Assembly (NCBI GenBank): GCA_025738555.1
Contig: JAOVFP010000004.1
Coordinates: 3,968,001 to 4,032,000 of the forward strand
DNA: 64,000 nucleotides
From: Cyathus striatus
Taxonomy: Eukaryota > Basidiomycota > Agaricomycetes > Agaricales > Nidulariaceae
Direction: 5' to 3'
The notes beneath the pieces are model-generated. The model had not been told where the DNA came from, did not search any database, and worked only from the letters and a program-made list of their open reading frames with translations. Positions 1 through 10,770 of this stretch are shown in pieces. The position numbers and the translations under genes are program-made. Within the stretch, counting starts at the first letter, position 1, and every line of letters starts with the position of its first letter.

Positions 1-112
1 TACTGTACTACTGCCAACACTTTCCCAATGAGGTCATCCCAGATATAGTGCCACTTTCGGTCGATGTGTTTCATTCTATTCCTGAACTGGGGCTTTTTTG
101 ATAGGACAATGG
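1..112 (-). pseudogene. Element E RNase H, 3' piece
   Basis: The minus strand reads the end of a copia RNase H domain, including the conserved HIDRKWHYIWD stretch. It continues directly from the RNase H part that stops at 15661 once element A is removed; the two share the AATGG duplication at 108-112 and 15661-15665. The gene runs off the left edge. Confidence 0.8.
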
Positions 113-577
113 TGTAGAAAACCTAGAGTGTATCATTCAGCATCATGAATAACAGCTCATATATTAGATAAGTACCTAGAGTGTATCACTAGGTAATTGT
201 AAGTAAATGTTACAGTATGTACAAGTAAGAAACTCACCTCAGCATCGTGAATAACAGCTGAGGTGTACTAGCTAAAGTACATGGTATATATATGTTACAA
301 GTCCTTCACTCCAGGATAAAGGAGTAAGCTACATAAGAGGAAAAGTGTGTGCCACAGAGCACACTGTGCAACACAGTAGCAGTACAGTACAAAAATGTGT
401 TAGTACATAAGAAAAGGGCAGCATAGTGAAACTTGTAGAATACAATAAGTACAATATATTACCTAGCTGTACAAGGAGCTTATGACCTTGGTGGCTGCTG
501 AATGAATATGAGTGGGTGCATTCTAACAGAAAGTGGGGCAGAGCAGATCAGACTTGGAGGCATTTGATAATCCAACA
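113..577 (-). repeat. Element A 3' LTR
   Basis: This 465-bp repeat matches 15196-15660 with only a few visible differences. In minus orientation it starts TGTTGGATTATC and ends TTTTCTACA. The flanking AATGG at 108-112 is the left target duplication. Confidence 0.93.
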
Positions 578-668
578 CTCCCCCTCAAACCCTAACAAGT
601 CCGAGTTCGTTAGCAAAATGCTTGACCTTTGCGGAGGGTAGTGCCTTTGTGAATATGTCTGCTACCAT
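578..668 (-). pseudogene. Element A RNase H terminus and polypurine tract
   Basis: The minus strand reads ADIFTKALPSAKVKHF, the standard end of copia RNase H, then a stop. A GAGGGGGAG purine tract directly abuts the 3' LTR; such tracts prime plus-strand DNA synthesis. The upstream part of the domain resumes at 2050 after an insertion. Confidence 0.9.
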
Positions 669-2049
669 TGTGGAGGGAGTAGTTGGTATACTGGTATAAC
701 CCAGTATTATACTTATAATTCGACTTACTTCATTTCTTTTATCTTTTATCCTTTATTTCTTATTTCTGTCTATTCTGACTTACTATTGTTTCATTTCTAT
801 TTTATTATTTGTGCTCTAAAACGCACTGTGCGAGCAGTGCATTTGGTTTCCTGCGAATTCGTTCCCTTGAGTGGACTTAGAGATGTGGCGCAGCTTTGCC
901 AAATATTGGGAAGCTGATGCCAAACAACACGTGATGTGCATATGCACTGTTGCATCTCGCCTACGCTACAACGTGTTCTGCTTACTGCTGTCTCTATTAC
1001 CTCCTGCTTTTTTTTCCTTTCCTCATATTCTCTAGGCTTCCGGTGTGTGCCCACAAGGCCAGTCAGGACGACGTTCGGAACTTCTGGGCATTATGTGCCC
1101 CTCGGACAGTTCAAGATGCTAGGGTTTAGGGTTACATCCACTCAAGACCCCTTTTTCTGCCCCAACACTCTCTTTTCACTCTCAAGGCCAGTGTTCCGCA
1201 CCACAAGATACGATGACCGGGTGTTTACCGTCAGCGTATGATGTGTCAATTGGTGGAAGGAGTAGGGACTTGGGTCGAGGCTTTGGGTTAACTATATCCT
1301 GTTCGTTTTATTTCAAATTTATTTTCGATCTTTCTTTTCCTCTTTTTCAATTCATTGTCGTCACCCGCATCTTCCCGCTATGATACACATTCCTTTTTCT
1401 TTCCTTCCTTTCCCAATGCTCCAACCTACTGGTGTCTGACAACAGAGCACCCCGCCACCTACCACACATTGTCAAGCTGCAGCCTAGTCCACTGCATGGT
1501 TACTTTGGGGAGAGTAACTACTCATCACCTCCAACATCGTGCATTTCGTGGTAATGTCAAGAGCGAGTCACCGTCGTCATACATGGGTTCAAGGAGTACC
1601 AGGAGTGGTAAGCCAGTTATTCACCTTCTATGGTTCAAACACGGTCTCTCCTTTATTATTATACATCTGTTACCTTACTGATTCTTGTTCCGTTGTTATC
1701 TTTTGTTCCTGGTCTTTGATTTCATATGATTTTGTTACCTTACCAATTTCCTGGGCTCTGGTGATGTGGGGGCACACGTGCGTTATTCCCCTTCGATTGC
1801 CATTCATGTATATACCTTGAGGTTAGAACTTGAGAGAAATTCACCTCCCTTTTGACTTAATCTGCATGCACTTGCTGAGTCTATCCAGCTACAAAGCTGA
1901 GAGGAAGTGTCAACTGAATTAATCAATTCTATTAAGCTAAGTTCTCATTACTATCTCACTTGCTAACTACTCTGTTCTAGGATTTTGTAGTTATACTTCA
2001 TTGGTCAGGTGTGACGCTTGCTACGCGTCTTCGAGTTTTCTCCTCCACA
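669..2049. mobile_element. 1.38-kb insertion in element A, probably a solo LTR or non-autonomous element
   Basis: The piece interrupts the RNase H codons of element A. Its ends are inverted: TGTGGAGGGAG on the left and CTCCTCCACA on the right. A short degenerate duplication (CCAT/CTAT) flanks it. The TG...CA ends fit an LTR, but I see no partner copy and no coding region. The interior is pyrimidine-rich on the plus strand, and short open frames inside look random. Confidence 0.6.
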
Positions 2050-2326
2050 CTATGTCGTCAGTTGGGCAGTAAATAAGACAGATCGATCCTTCTTCGACAA
2101 TCCAACAAATGAAGTGATAACACATGTCAATATGCTTCGTGCACACATGGTATTGGTGATCCTTCATGAGGGCTATTGTGGATTGGTTGTCACAAAAAAG
2201 GGTGGTAGGGGCAAGGTCGAAACTGAAGATTTGAGTGATGAGAGAATGAAGCCAAAGGGCTTCCTTCAAGGTATGTGTTGCTGCAATGTACTTGCTTTCA
2301 GTTGTCGAAAGCGAAATGATTTCCTG
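2050..2326 (-). pseudogene. Element A RNase H, upstream part
   Basis: The minus strand encodes a copia RNase H segment containing CDNQSTIALMKD and KHIDMCYHF, the usual landmarks of this domain. A stop and frame change separate it from the RT reading frame ending at 2327. It breaks at 2050, where the insertion begins, and resumes at 668. Confidence 0.85.
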
Positions 2327-4020
2327 TCATTTAGAGGACCACAAAATGGCACCACCATTGAGAATAAAACCATACCCTGATATAGCATGTCTGTCCTCAG
2401 ACATGTTCCCATCTGCATCAGAATATCCTGCTAACTCTGTAGAATCTCCATCAAATCCCAACCACAAGTCCCTAGTTCCTTTCAAGTAATGCAGAATGCA
2501 TTGGACAGTTTCCCAATGTGCAGGACCAGGAGTGGACATAAAATGGGAGACAGTTTGAAGAGGGAATGCAAGGTCCAGGCGAGTTCCTAAGACAGCATAG
2601 TTGATAGAGCCTACTGCTTCAGAGTAGGGAATGTTGCACATGAATGCAAAATCATGTGTCAAAGACAGAGACTGGGTGGAGGTAAGACAGACCCTTGGGT
2701 CCATAGGGATGGAGAGAGGCTTAGCATCTTGCAAGTTGAAATGGCAGAGGATGGAGTTGATGTATGAACATTGAGAAAGGTAGAGGGTGCAACGTTTGCA
2801 AACATGGTGGACTTTGATTCCGAGTAGCCAATGCAACTTGCCCAAATTGGTAATGTCCACATGACTGGCAATTTGGATTTTGAACCAGTTGATCAATGAA
2901 AGGCTCATTGCCACCAGCATGCAATCATTGACATGCACTAAGACTACTGTTAGCTCCTTCCCTCCACTCTGCTTGTTTATAAAAACACTCTGGTTGACTT
3001 CACAACATTCAAATCCCATGGAATCGACTAAGATCTTGCAAAGTCTCTGGTACCAACAACGACCAGACTGCTTCAAGCCATAGAGGGTTTTATGGAGGAA
3101 ACATACCTTGCCAGAGGAATTGGGGGCTGTATAGCCAGGGGGCTGGCACATGTAGATTTTCTTGTCATCCATAAGTTTTCCATTTAAGTATGTGCCCTTT
3201 ATATCAATCTGGTGGAGCTCCAGGTCCATGGCCACCGTAATTGCAAGCACAGCATGTATCGATGCAAGTTGTGCTACTGGTGCAAATGTGTCGAAGTAGT
3301 CAACACCTGGTACCTGTGAGAATCCCTGTGCAACCAAACATGCCTTGTATTGTACAACACTTCCATCAGCATCCTTCTTGGCTCTGAAGACCCATTTCAA
3401 GCTGACAATGTTAGTGTCTTCAGGAGGATCAATGAGCTCCCAAGTCCCCATTTCCCCCAGAGTCGCCAGCTCTTCCTCAATCACTTGTTCCCAGAGAGGC
3501 CAATCTGGCCTGGACTTTGCCTCAGTGAGGTGCTGAGGCTCCAGCACTTCTGCCTCGCTGATTTTGGCTGCCATCACATACTCTTCAATGTAATCTGCTG
3601 CCATAATCCAGTCTGCAGATCCCTCCCCCTCAAACACTGTAGGCTCATGTTTGGCCACTGGTTCTGGCTCAGGGTGTGATGTTTGGACACTGACTGGTAC
3701 AATAGGTGCATTATGATGGTTCATATACACTGCTGTTCCATCCAACAACTCCTGTATGTGTGTGGATGGCTTCAATGTTCGATGCAGGCATCCATGGAGC
3801 TCGGGAGGCACAATATCCAGAGGATTAGCACTGGGAGGGTCGATGATATGTGGTGGGGAAGGCTTTGCTGGTGTAGAAGGGACAGGAGATGATGGATTTT
3901 TGGGTTTTGCAATGTCAGAGGCTGGGGAAGGCAATGTTTCACTCATTTTCGAGGCAGGTAAGTCAACAGGAGTCTCGATAGCAAACTCCCAATCCTCCCC
4001 CTCAAGACGACTGGCTGACA
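2327..4020 (-). pseudogene. Element A reverse transcriptase
   Basis: This long minus-strand frame carries a copia-type RT: the WKWVFRAKKDADG-like start (seen as LKWVFRAKKDADG), the Q/LVAQGFSQVPGVDY motif, the LYGLKQSGRCWYQRL motif and the start of RNase H. An acidic, proline-rich linker precedes it. The catalytic box, normally V-D-D, reads HVNDC near 2935, so the first catalytic aspartate is asparagine. The integrase frame lies just upstream at 4002-4595 in another frame. The element is therefore unlikely to encode a working enzyme. Confidence 0.9.
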
Positions 4021-4595
4021 CCTGTTTTATCAAAATAGATGTTCCTTTCAACACTAACAGTGTGTGTATCAGGCCAATATACATGTATGCCCTTCGATTG
4101 CTCGTCAATTCCCATCCAGTGTCCCTTGCAGATACATCCCCCAAGCTTATTCCCCTTCTCAACATGCACCCACATTTTCTCGCCCCACTCTCGCACATCA
4201 TGCAAATCAGGCTTCTTGTTAAAAGTAGCCTCATATGGCATCATCTCCAAAAGTGTGTGAGTTGTTGTGTGGTTCATCAACCGCACTATGTGTTGCACCG
4301 CTTCACCCCAAAGGGATTTTGGTAGTCCACTGGCATGCAATAGCACTTGAATGCACTTGACAATGGTTCGATTTTGACATTCTGCAACTCCATTCTGTGA
4401 AGGAGTATCGTGCACAGTCAATTTCTGCTGTGTACCTTTGCTCTTAAGGTGGCCAATGAAGTCCTTCCCCATGTACTCTCCCCCTCGATCCAAGTGCAAG
4501 GTCCTGATCTTGGCATTCACATTTGTGTCTGCCCAGGCCTCATACTCCTTGTAGGCTTCAAAAGCCTCATCCTTGGATTTAAGGAGGTACAGGTG
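4002..4595 (-). pseudogene. Element A integrase core, C-terminal half
   Basis: The minus strand shows the end of a copia rve core: LHLDRGGEYMG supplies the second catalytic aspartate and PSQNGVAECQNRT the glutamate. A GAG-polyprotein C-terminal region follows. The N-terminal half is at 13191-13588, on the other side of element B, and the two halves join across the AGTTAAG duplication. Confidence 0.88.
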
Positions 4596-4602
4596 AGTTA
4601 AG
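4596..4602. repeat. Target duplication of element B, left copy
   Basis: AGTTAAG occurs here and at 13184-13190, directly outside the inverted termini of B. The uninterrupted copia codons need this sequence only once. An 8-bp duplication with one changed base is also possible. Confidence 0.8.
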
Positions 4603-5785
4603 CACTAGTGCTGACAACTATTGTCATGCTTCATACTGCAATTGCAGTAAACTTACTTGGGGATATACAACTACAACATGTGAAGCTACTTCTATAGAGT
4701 TGCAGGTGCAACTTCATAGCTAGTTCTACTTCATATAATTACAGTGAGAGCTTCACCATTACTTCTTTAAATAACAGCTACTACTTCATCAAATTGCAAT
4801 AATTGCTTCACCATTTATGTTCTGCTTCTAATGGTTGCAATCTGAACTTCATAGCTACTTTATGCACTTGCAGTCTGAGCTTCATGACTGCTTCATTTAT
4901 TTGCATAAGTTACTTCATCAGTGTAGTTTGACTTCACATAGTTGTAGTATAAGCTTCATAATTGTATATCTACTTCATTAAATTACAACAATCACTTCAC
5001 TATTTCTGTCCTACTTCATATGGTTTCAAACTACTTCATTCATCTGCAGGACTTGCTTCACTTTTGTATGTCTACTTCATGTAGTTGTAGTATGAACTTC
5101 ACAGTAGCTTTATTATACTACAGTAATTGCTTCACCATTTCTGTTTCACTTGATCTTATTGCAGTCTTAGCCTCATAACTACTTCATTCAAGTGTAAGAG
5201 TTACTTCATTATTGTAATTCTACTTCATGTCATTGCAGTCTGAGCTTCATCATTGCTTCATCTATTTACAGCATTTGCTTCACAATTGTACTTCTACTTC
5301 ATGCCATTGCAGTTTGAACTTCATAGCTACTTCATTATTTTAGCCTCACATGGTTGCAGTCAGAGCTTCATTGCTACTTCATCTAACTACAGTATTTGCT
5401 TCATTACTTTAGTCTACTTCATGTAGTTGCAGTTTGAACTTTATCATTGCTTCATCTAACCACAGTGTTTGCTTCATTATTTTAGTTCTACTTCATGTAG
5501 TTGCAGTTTAAGCTTTATCATTGCTTTATTTAATTACAGTAATTGCTTCACAATTGTACTTTCACTTCATTTGGTTACAGTCAGAGCTTCATTGCTACTT
5601 CATCTAAGTACAGTATTTACTTCACTATTTTATTTTCACTTCATATGGTTACAGTCAGAGCTTCATTGCTGCTTCATCTAATTACAGTAATTGCTTCACA
5701 ATTTTTCTTTTACTTCATTTGGTTGCAGTCAGAGCTTCAATACTATTTCATCTAATTACAGTGATTGCTTCATGAGTTTGGTGAC
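4603..5785. repeat. Element B left arm, outer array of TACTTCAT/GCTTCAT units
   Basis: Diverged short units recur here: TACTTCAT, GCTTCAT and TTGCAGT spaced about 30-40 bp apart, grouped into longer periods near 105 bp. The same units appear in reverse orientation at 12410-13183. Subterminal repeats of this kind are typical transposase-binding regions in hAT, CACTA and related elements, which is inference here. Confidence 0.75.
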
Positions 5786-6440
5786 AGCTGACATATGACA
5801 TTACATATGTCACATGGTCACAGTATGTCACAATACTTCCTACTGTCACAATATCTCACACCATTGCAGTACATCACATTGTTATACCACACAATACCAT
5901 TATATGCTCACAATACATCACATTGTCACAACACGTCACACCGTCACAATATGTCACACAATATTAAATTATGTTTCAGATATCACAAAGTGATTGCATT
6001 TGGTTATACATGTTACATTGCCTATCCCACCAGCACAGTAGACCACACTGTCACAATATGTCACATCGTCGTATGTCACACATGTCACACATGTCACACT
6101 TTCGCATATGTCACACATGTCACATGTTTACAAATGTCACTCTTGTCATACTTTTATATTTGTCACACATATCACAATTGTCAGATTTGTGTTGTTGGTT
6201 ATAGCTATCATGCTTGTCACATTTGCATGTATGACACTCCTATTATGTAGTCACATATGTCACATTTCCAAATTCATGTCACACCACATCTATTACAACC
6301 ATTATACTTATCACATGTCATACATCTCTTATATGTTGATATAACACCTGTTACATTCTCACATCTGTCACACTTTACTCATATATCATGTATGTCACAC
6401 TTTGTTCACATATAACATCTGTGTCATATCTTCATTTTCT
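5786..6440. repeat. Element B left arm, inner ATGTCACA array
   Basis: This stretch is dominated by ATATGTCACA, CATGTCACA and related units, giving artefactual open frames rich in His, Cys and Thr. It corresponds in reverse to 10490-10770 and 12105-12405. The match includes a block around CACATTTCCAAATTCATG. Confidence 0.75.
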
Positions 6441-6476
6441 TTGCAACTGTTATATTAATCATACTGTTAAAACTGT

Positions 6477-6522
6477 TGGACTGGACAGGAATTGAATTTG
6501 TAACCACATGTACTCATGACTA
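6477..6522 (-). other. 3' part of a tRNA-like sequence split by element C
   Basis: On the minus strand this reads a B-box-like GGTTACAAATTCAATTCC and a 3' end CCAGTCCA. The 5' part is at 9431-9458, beyond element C. Together they give about 74 bases with D-arm, possible CAT anticodon and T-arm positions, but damaged stems. It is probably a tRNA pseudogene or SINE head inside element B rather than a working tRNA. Confidence 0.5.
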
Positions 6523-6530
6523 GGCACTCT
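6523..6530. repeat. Target duplication of element C, left copy
   Basis: GGCACTCT is repeated at 9431-9438, exactly outside the TAGGGCTGTAC termini. Eight bases is the hAT-type duplication length. Confidence 0.85.
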
Positions 6531-6549
6531 TAGGGCTGTACACCATACC

Positions 6550-7735
6550 TAGTGCTGTGGGCAGAATGTTTTGGCCTTTGTTCTGCCATTCTGCTGGCAG
6601 AATTTGTTCTGCCAAGCTGGGCAGATACTGGCAGAATGAAAATTTGTATTCCAATGTCAAACTATGTATGCAGAACTAATTTGTAACAAATATACTCTCT
6701 TGGGCTGACCAAAAACTGATTGATATTGCACTGACCTCCTTCCCCATCATTGCCACATGTCTGACCACTTGAATTTCTTCCTCAAACATTACTGATGGAA
6801 TTCCCTTATCAACTAGGTACACATACTTTTTGTTCCAGTGCAGACATTTTGAGACAGTTGCAATTTCTGTTCTGTTCAGGTGAATTGAATTTGAGCATAT
6901 ACTTTGTATACACCAAGTGATATTATATATACTTCAATTAGAAAACATAAAAGATAGAATAGAACTTAACTTATCTATCAACAATATAATACATATGTAG
7001 TAGGTCATTTGTCTAATCTGCCCACCATTCACTAGCATCCATTCATAAATGCAATGGCATCCTCTTGGCAGTGCTGAGGTGTCCACCCTTCAAAAGGGAA
7101 GCATAGCTGTTGGCTCCACCAGAGTTTGTGATTTTCTTGTCCATATCTATTCCAAATCTAAGTCACCCAACCCATGCAACAGAGTAGATCATAAAAGTGA
7201 GAAATGAAATGAATGAACTTATATATGAGTGAAAAAGGCTGGCACATTTTGTAACAATTTTATGATTGACAATAAGTTGAAAGTAGTAAGCCAGGCCTTT
7301 CATCTCCCATCATCATCAAACCTCAACAATCTGTTGGCTGCCCGGCTGCCCCCTATTCACCTTAGTATGAAGTGAACTGGTCTCAGTCTAAGCTATTTGG
7401 CGAGTAAAATTTAAGCTGGAATAAATTTAAATAGCTTTCAACTGTAGTTATTCTACCCATTACACACTTCAGGATGTATAGATTCATAGATTATAGAGCT
7501 TCATATTGTCTATAAGCCTTTTAGAGTCAGCTACATTTGAGTTTATGATGAATTCTACAGTTTTATTAGTTCCAATTCCCTTAACTGTTCATGTTTTGAT
7601 GAAATCAGCAGGGCTGAGGCCAAGAATTGTCAATCAATTCTGCCATATACTGCCAGACCCCCTCTCTTTCTGCCATTCTGCCAAGGTTCTGCCTGTCATA
7701 TTGGCAGAATTACATTGATTCTGCCAACAACACTA
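6550..7735. mobile_element. Element D: hAT-like non-autonomous element
   Basis: The left end TAGTGCTGTGGGCAGAAT and the reversed right end TAGTGTTGTTGGCAGAAT match. They are flanked by the 8-bp duplication ACCATACC (6542-6549 and 7736-7743). Repeated GGCAGAAT and TTCTGCC words cluster near both ends. No coding region is visible in 1186 bp. It inserted in the terminal inverted repeat of element C. Confidence 0.87.
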
Positions 7736-8397
7736 ACCATACCGTATACGGTATACAGCCGTATAGCTTACGGTCAGGTGACGGTTACGGTTTGCCCGTA
7801 ACCGTGCTGTATCAATGAATTTTTTCAGCACGAAAAAACGGTACAGTCTGTAAAATGGTTACGGACAGCCTCATATGGTTATATGGGTAGTAAATGTGTG
7901 ATTTTATTTTTTCGAAGCAGTTATTTGTAAACTTATGTTATCCATATCATTGAATGTATTTATTGGTCTATTATACCAAAGTCAACCATACAAAGAACAC
8001 TTACTATTGCACTATTCATGTATGATCTGTTCGCTTGTAGTTTATTTCAAGTTTTCCCATGGTCATTAGTTATCGTCTTCCCAATGTATCAAACACCCCT
8101 CGATGCTCTCAATTTCTGTGTATATCTCTTCAATGCTCGACATTTCGACAACATGTAGAAAAAGACACAATTAATTAAACACGAGCTCATTCATACATAC
8201 AGAGCATTCATAAGCACACCAATACATTCTTGACATTGGCACGTTATGTCAATTATTTCATTGTATTTACTCACTTTTGTTGCTTGAAGTCAATCCACAT
8301 ATATATAAATTTGGAAAGCAATTAAATGCAACATGTAGCTAGTTTTTAACTGTATAAATTGCTTATTTTTTTCATCTATGATCTGCCTGGTGCACTC

Positions 8398-8905
8398 CTA
8401 ACATGTGAGGTTCATTCCTTCAAAATCCATGGAATTTATAATACCATGCATATCCTGTCCAATATTATTCCACCATTCATTATCATAAACTGTAGCACAT
8501 AACTTATTATTCGCGCATGAGACCGCATGTGAAACAGGAGGTGGTTTGAACAAGAAATCGTCTCGAAACTCTTGAATTGAGTTCTGCACTTTGACAGAGT
8601 CAAGGAGATATACAATGTCAAGATCTCTTACATCATCGAGAGTTACCATGGAGATATTGTTAAGTATGGGCACTTTAAAAGCCTCTGCAATCATCTCATT
8701 CATATCTGAGTACTTGCAGTCTTACACGAGAGTTGGAGAACCTTTGCAGAATTTTGATTACCATATTTAACTGCAGCTTGAATACACTGCTTTGCATCTT
8801 CACTTGCTTTTTGATACCAACTTGTTGGCCATTTTCAAGACAGCAGCCCAATGCCTGAGTCCATAGATTGCTTATCATTCTTACCTGATATATATCATTA
8901 CCCAT
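8398..8905 (-). pseudogene. Unrecognised minus-strand coding remnant inside element C
   Basis: Two adjacent frames (8696-8905 and 8398-8703) overlap by eight bases at a stop/start junction. The second encodes 101 residues with balanced composition and a WWNNIGQDM stretch; a shifted frame across 8710-8830 also looks protein-like. I do not recognise a family. It could be a decayed transposase fragment or a captured host gene piece. Confidence that it was once coding is modest. Confidence 0.3.
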
Positions 8906-9430
8906 TTTGAAGTAAGCACCTATGTTCCTCTTAGTATTATTGGAATATCGAGCACTGAAGATATTTACATGGATATTGAGAATTGATTGAGAGCGTCAAG
9001 AGAATTTGATAATTGGGAAGATGATAATGTACGTTTGTTTCTTTGATAACCGTGGGAATATTGTGCTGGGCTATTAGCAAGCATACAGAACATGTACAGC
9101 AAATAACGAGTATTTTTCATATGATTAGCTTCAGTATAACATTTAAAAAAATGCCTAGCTATAGAAATATCATAAGATTATTGAAATGTCAAAAATGTGA
9201 CAGTATTGTGAATTTCGCTTCACCGGGTTTTTCCCCTATCGGAACTTCATAACATACCATATGACCGTAAACGGCCATCATACGGCCATATTCATATGGG
9301 AAACATACGGTCGATGGTACGGTCTAATCCATACCATATTGAACCACTGAAAAACCTCACCCAGACAGTACGGCCCGATAAATATGGTAGCCTGTATAGC
9401 TGTATTATACAGTTACGGTGTACAGCCCTA

Positions 9431-9458
9431 GGCACTCTTCCAACTGAGCTACTAGACC
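9431..9458 (-). other. 5' part of the split tRNA-like sequence
   Basis: The minus strand reads GGTCTAGTAGCTCAGTTGG, a good match to a tRNA 5' end and A box. It continues at 6522 after element C is removed. A second D-arm-like CTCAACTGGTTAAG lies just upstream near 9490-9510, hinting at a tandem tRNA-derived repeat. Confidence 0.5.
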
Positions 9459-10489
9459 TTACCTATACACAAGCAAGAACTGATACTTAACCAGTTGAGT
9501 GGGCTGCCAGGCTTGTCACCATGACAGCAGTGCTCCAATATTATACACCCCCATAACCCAGTCAAGGCTGTCAATCTTGCCAATCCAACACATATATGTC
9601 ACATATCTCAATACATCACATTTATTCACAGGTCACACATCTCTCATTTGTAATACTGTACAATTCTGTAACAATGAAGATTGAACAGTAGTGGGTACTG
9701 CTAAGAGGGACACAAGAAATTATATAGCCCAATGGTCAGTCAAGAATAAAACATCTGATTGTCTAATGGAAAGTGTGACAAAGATATAAGTGATGTGATA
9801 ATAGAAGCAATAACTAAATGGAAGATATAGATAAGACAATATAACCAGACCAGGTTACTGAACATGCTTAAAGTTGGTTAGACAAAATTAGAATATAAGT
9901 ACAGTTATATCTACTATAGAATCTGACAGACTAATTAAAACATAACATTGTGATTGCCAGGAAGTAGTATTGACAATGTGATTTTTGCCTAGTGCTATGA
10001 ATGTTGAATTCAACTGAACACAGGTAAATAGTGGGAGAAATATGATTCTCTTGAAGTAGTCAGGTGTCTTTATCATATAATTTGTAATGCACATGAATCA
10101 CTAGGTGAGCACTTTTCATGTAACCTTTTCATGTGACATGTATAATATGTGTTGCAGCAGATGGTTGCAATGCCATATTGAGAGAATGGTAGGCTGGTAG
10201 AGGCAAAAAGTTGTCCAGGGTTTCAAGAATGGTAGGAGGGTCTGTGTGACTGTGGGATATACAAATGAAAGTAAAAAGTGTAATTTTATTTTTTGACAAG
10301 AAGAGTACCTTGACAATCAAGGTGATACTTGATAAAATGCAAAATTGGTTAGTGTCACACTGAGTCAAATGTAACCACATGTTAGGTGTAACTATTGTTC
10401 AACCATGTTTGACTTTTGGTCCCTATATATGACTTACATTTGGCTCTGTGTGTATATATGCAATTTTGCTTTTTACCAAGGGTGTCATG
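9459..10489. other. Central non-coding part of element B
   Basis: About 1 kb of AT-rich sequence lies between the tRNA-like block and the right ATGTCACA array. Short open frames here have no recognisable composition or motifs. I see no transposase. Confidence 0.5.
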
Positions 10490-10770
10490 TGAATGAACTG
10501 TGATATGTGTGACAGATGTGAGAATGTAACAGGTGTAATATTGACACATAAGAAATGTATGATATGTGATAAGTATGATGGTTGTAATAGATGTGGTGCA
10601 ACATGAATTTGGAAATGTGACATATGTGACTACATGATGGGAGTGTCATACAAGTAAATATGACAAGTGTGACAAGTGTAACATATGCAAAAGTATGACA
10701 TAGTGAGACAAGTGTGACATATGTAAAAATGTGACAAATGTGACATAGGTAACATAGGTAAAAGTACAAT
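10490..10770. repeat. Element B right arm, inner TGTGACAT array, part 1
   Basis: The reverse complement matches the left-arm array around 6050-6380, including a long near-identical stretch with ACATTTCCAAATTCATG. It is separated from its continuation at 12105-12405 by about 1.3 kb of foreign sequence. Confidence 0.75.

Larger units (their letters stand above)
6531..9430. mobile_element. Element C: hAT-like element
   Basis: The termini are inverted copies of TAGGGCTGTACACC, flanked by 8-bp GGCACTCT duplications. Subterminal regions (7740-7880 and 9240-9425) carry many CCGTA/TACGG words on both strands, as expected for binding sites. The TAG start and 8-bp duplication are hAT hallmarks. I see no hAT transposase; two overlapping minus-strand frames at 8398-8905 may be captured or unrelated. 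Element D lies within its first 19 bases. Without D it is about 1.7 kb and probably non-autonomous. Confidence 0.8.

Noticed and set aside
4603..5785. Regularly spaced short repeats that could suggest a CRISPR-like array
   Set aside because: Units diverge, spacers are not unique, and the array is mirrored at the other end of element B; this is a eukaryotic transposon arm.
5795..6344. Several overlapping open frames rich in His, Cys, Thr and Ser
   Set aside because: They are translations of the ATGTCACA array and appear in more than one frame; the same happens in reverse at 10485-10769 and 12102-12395.
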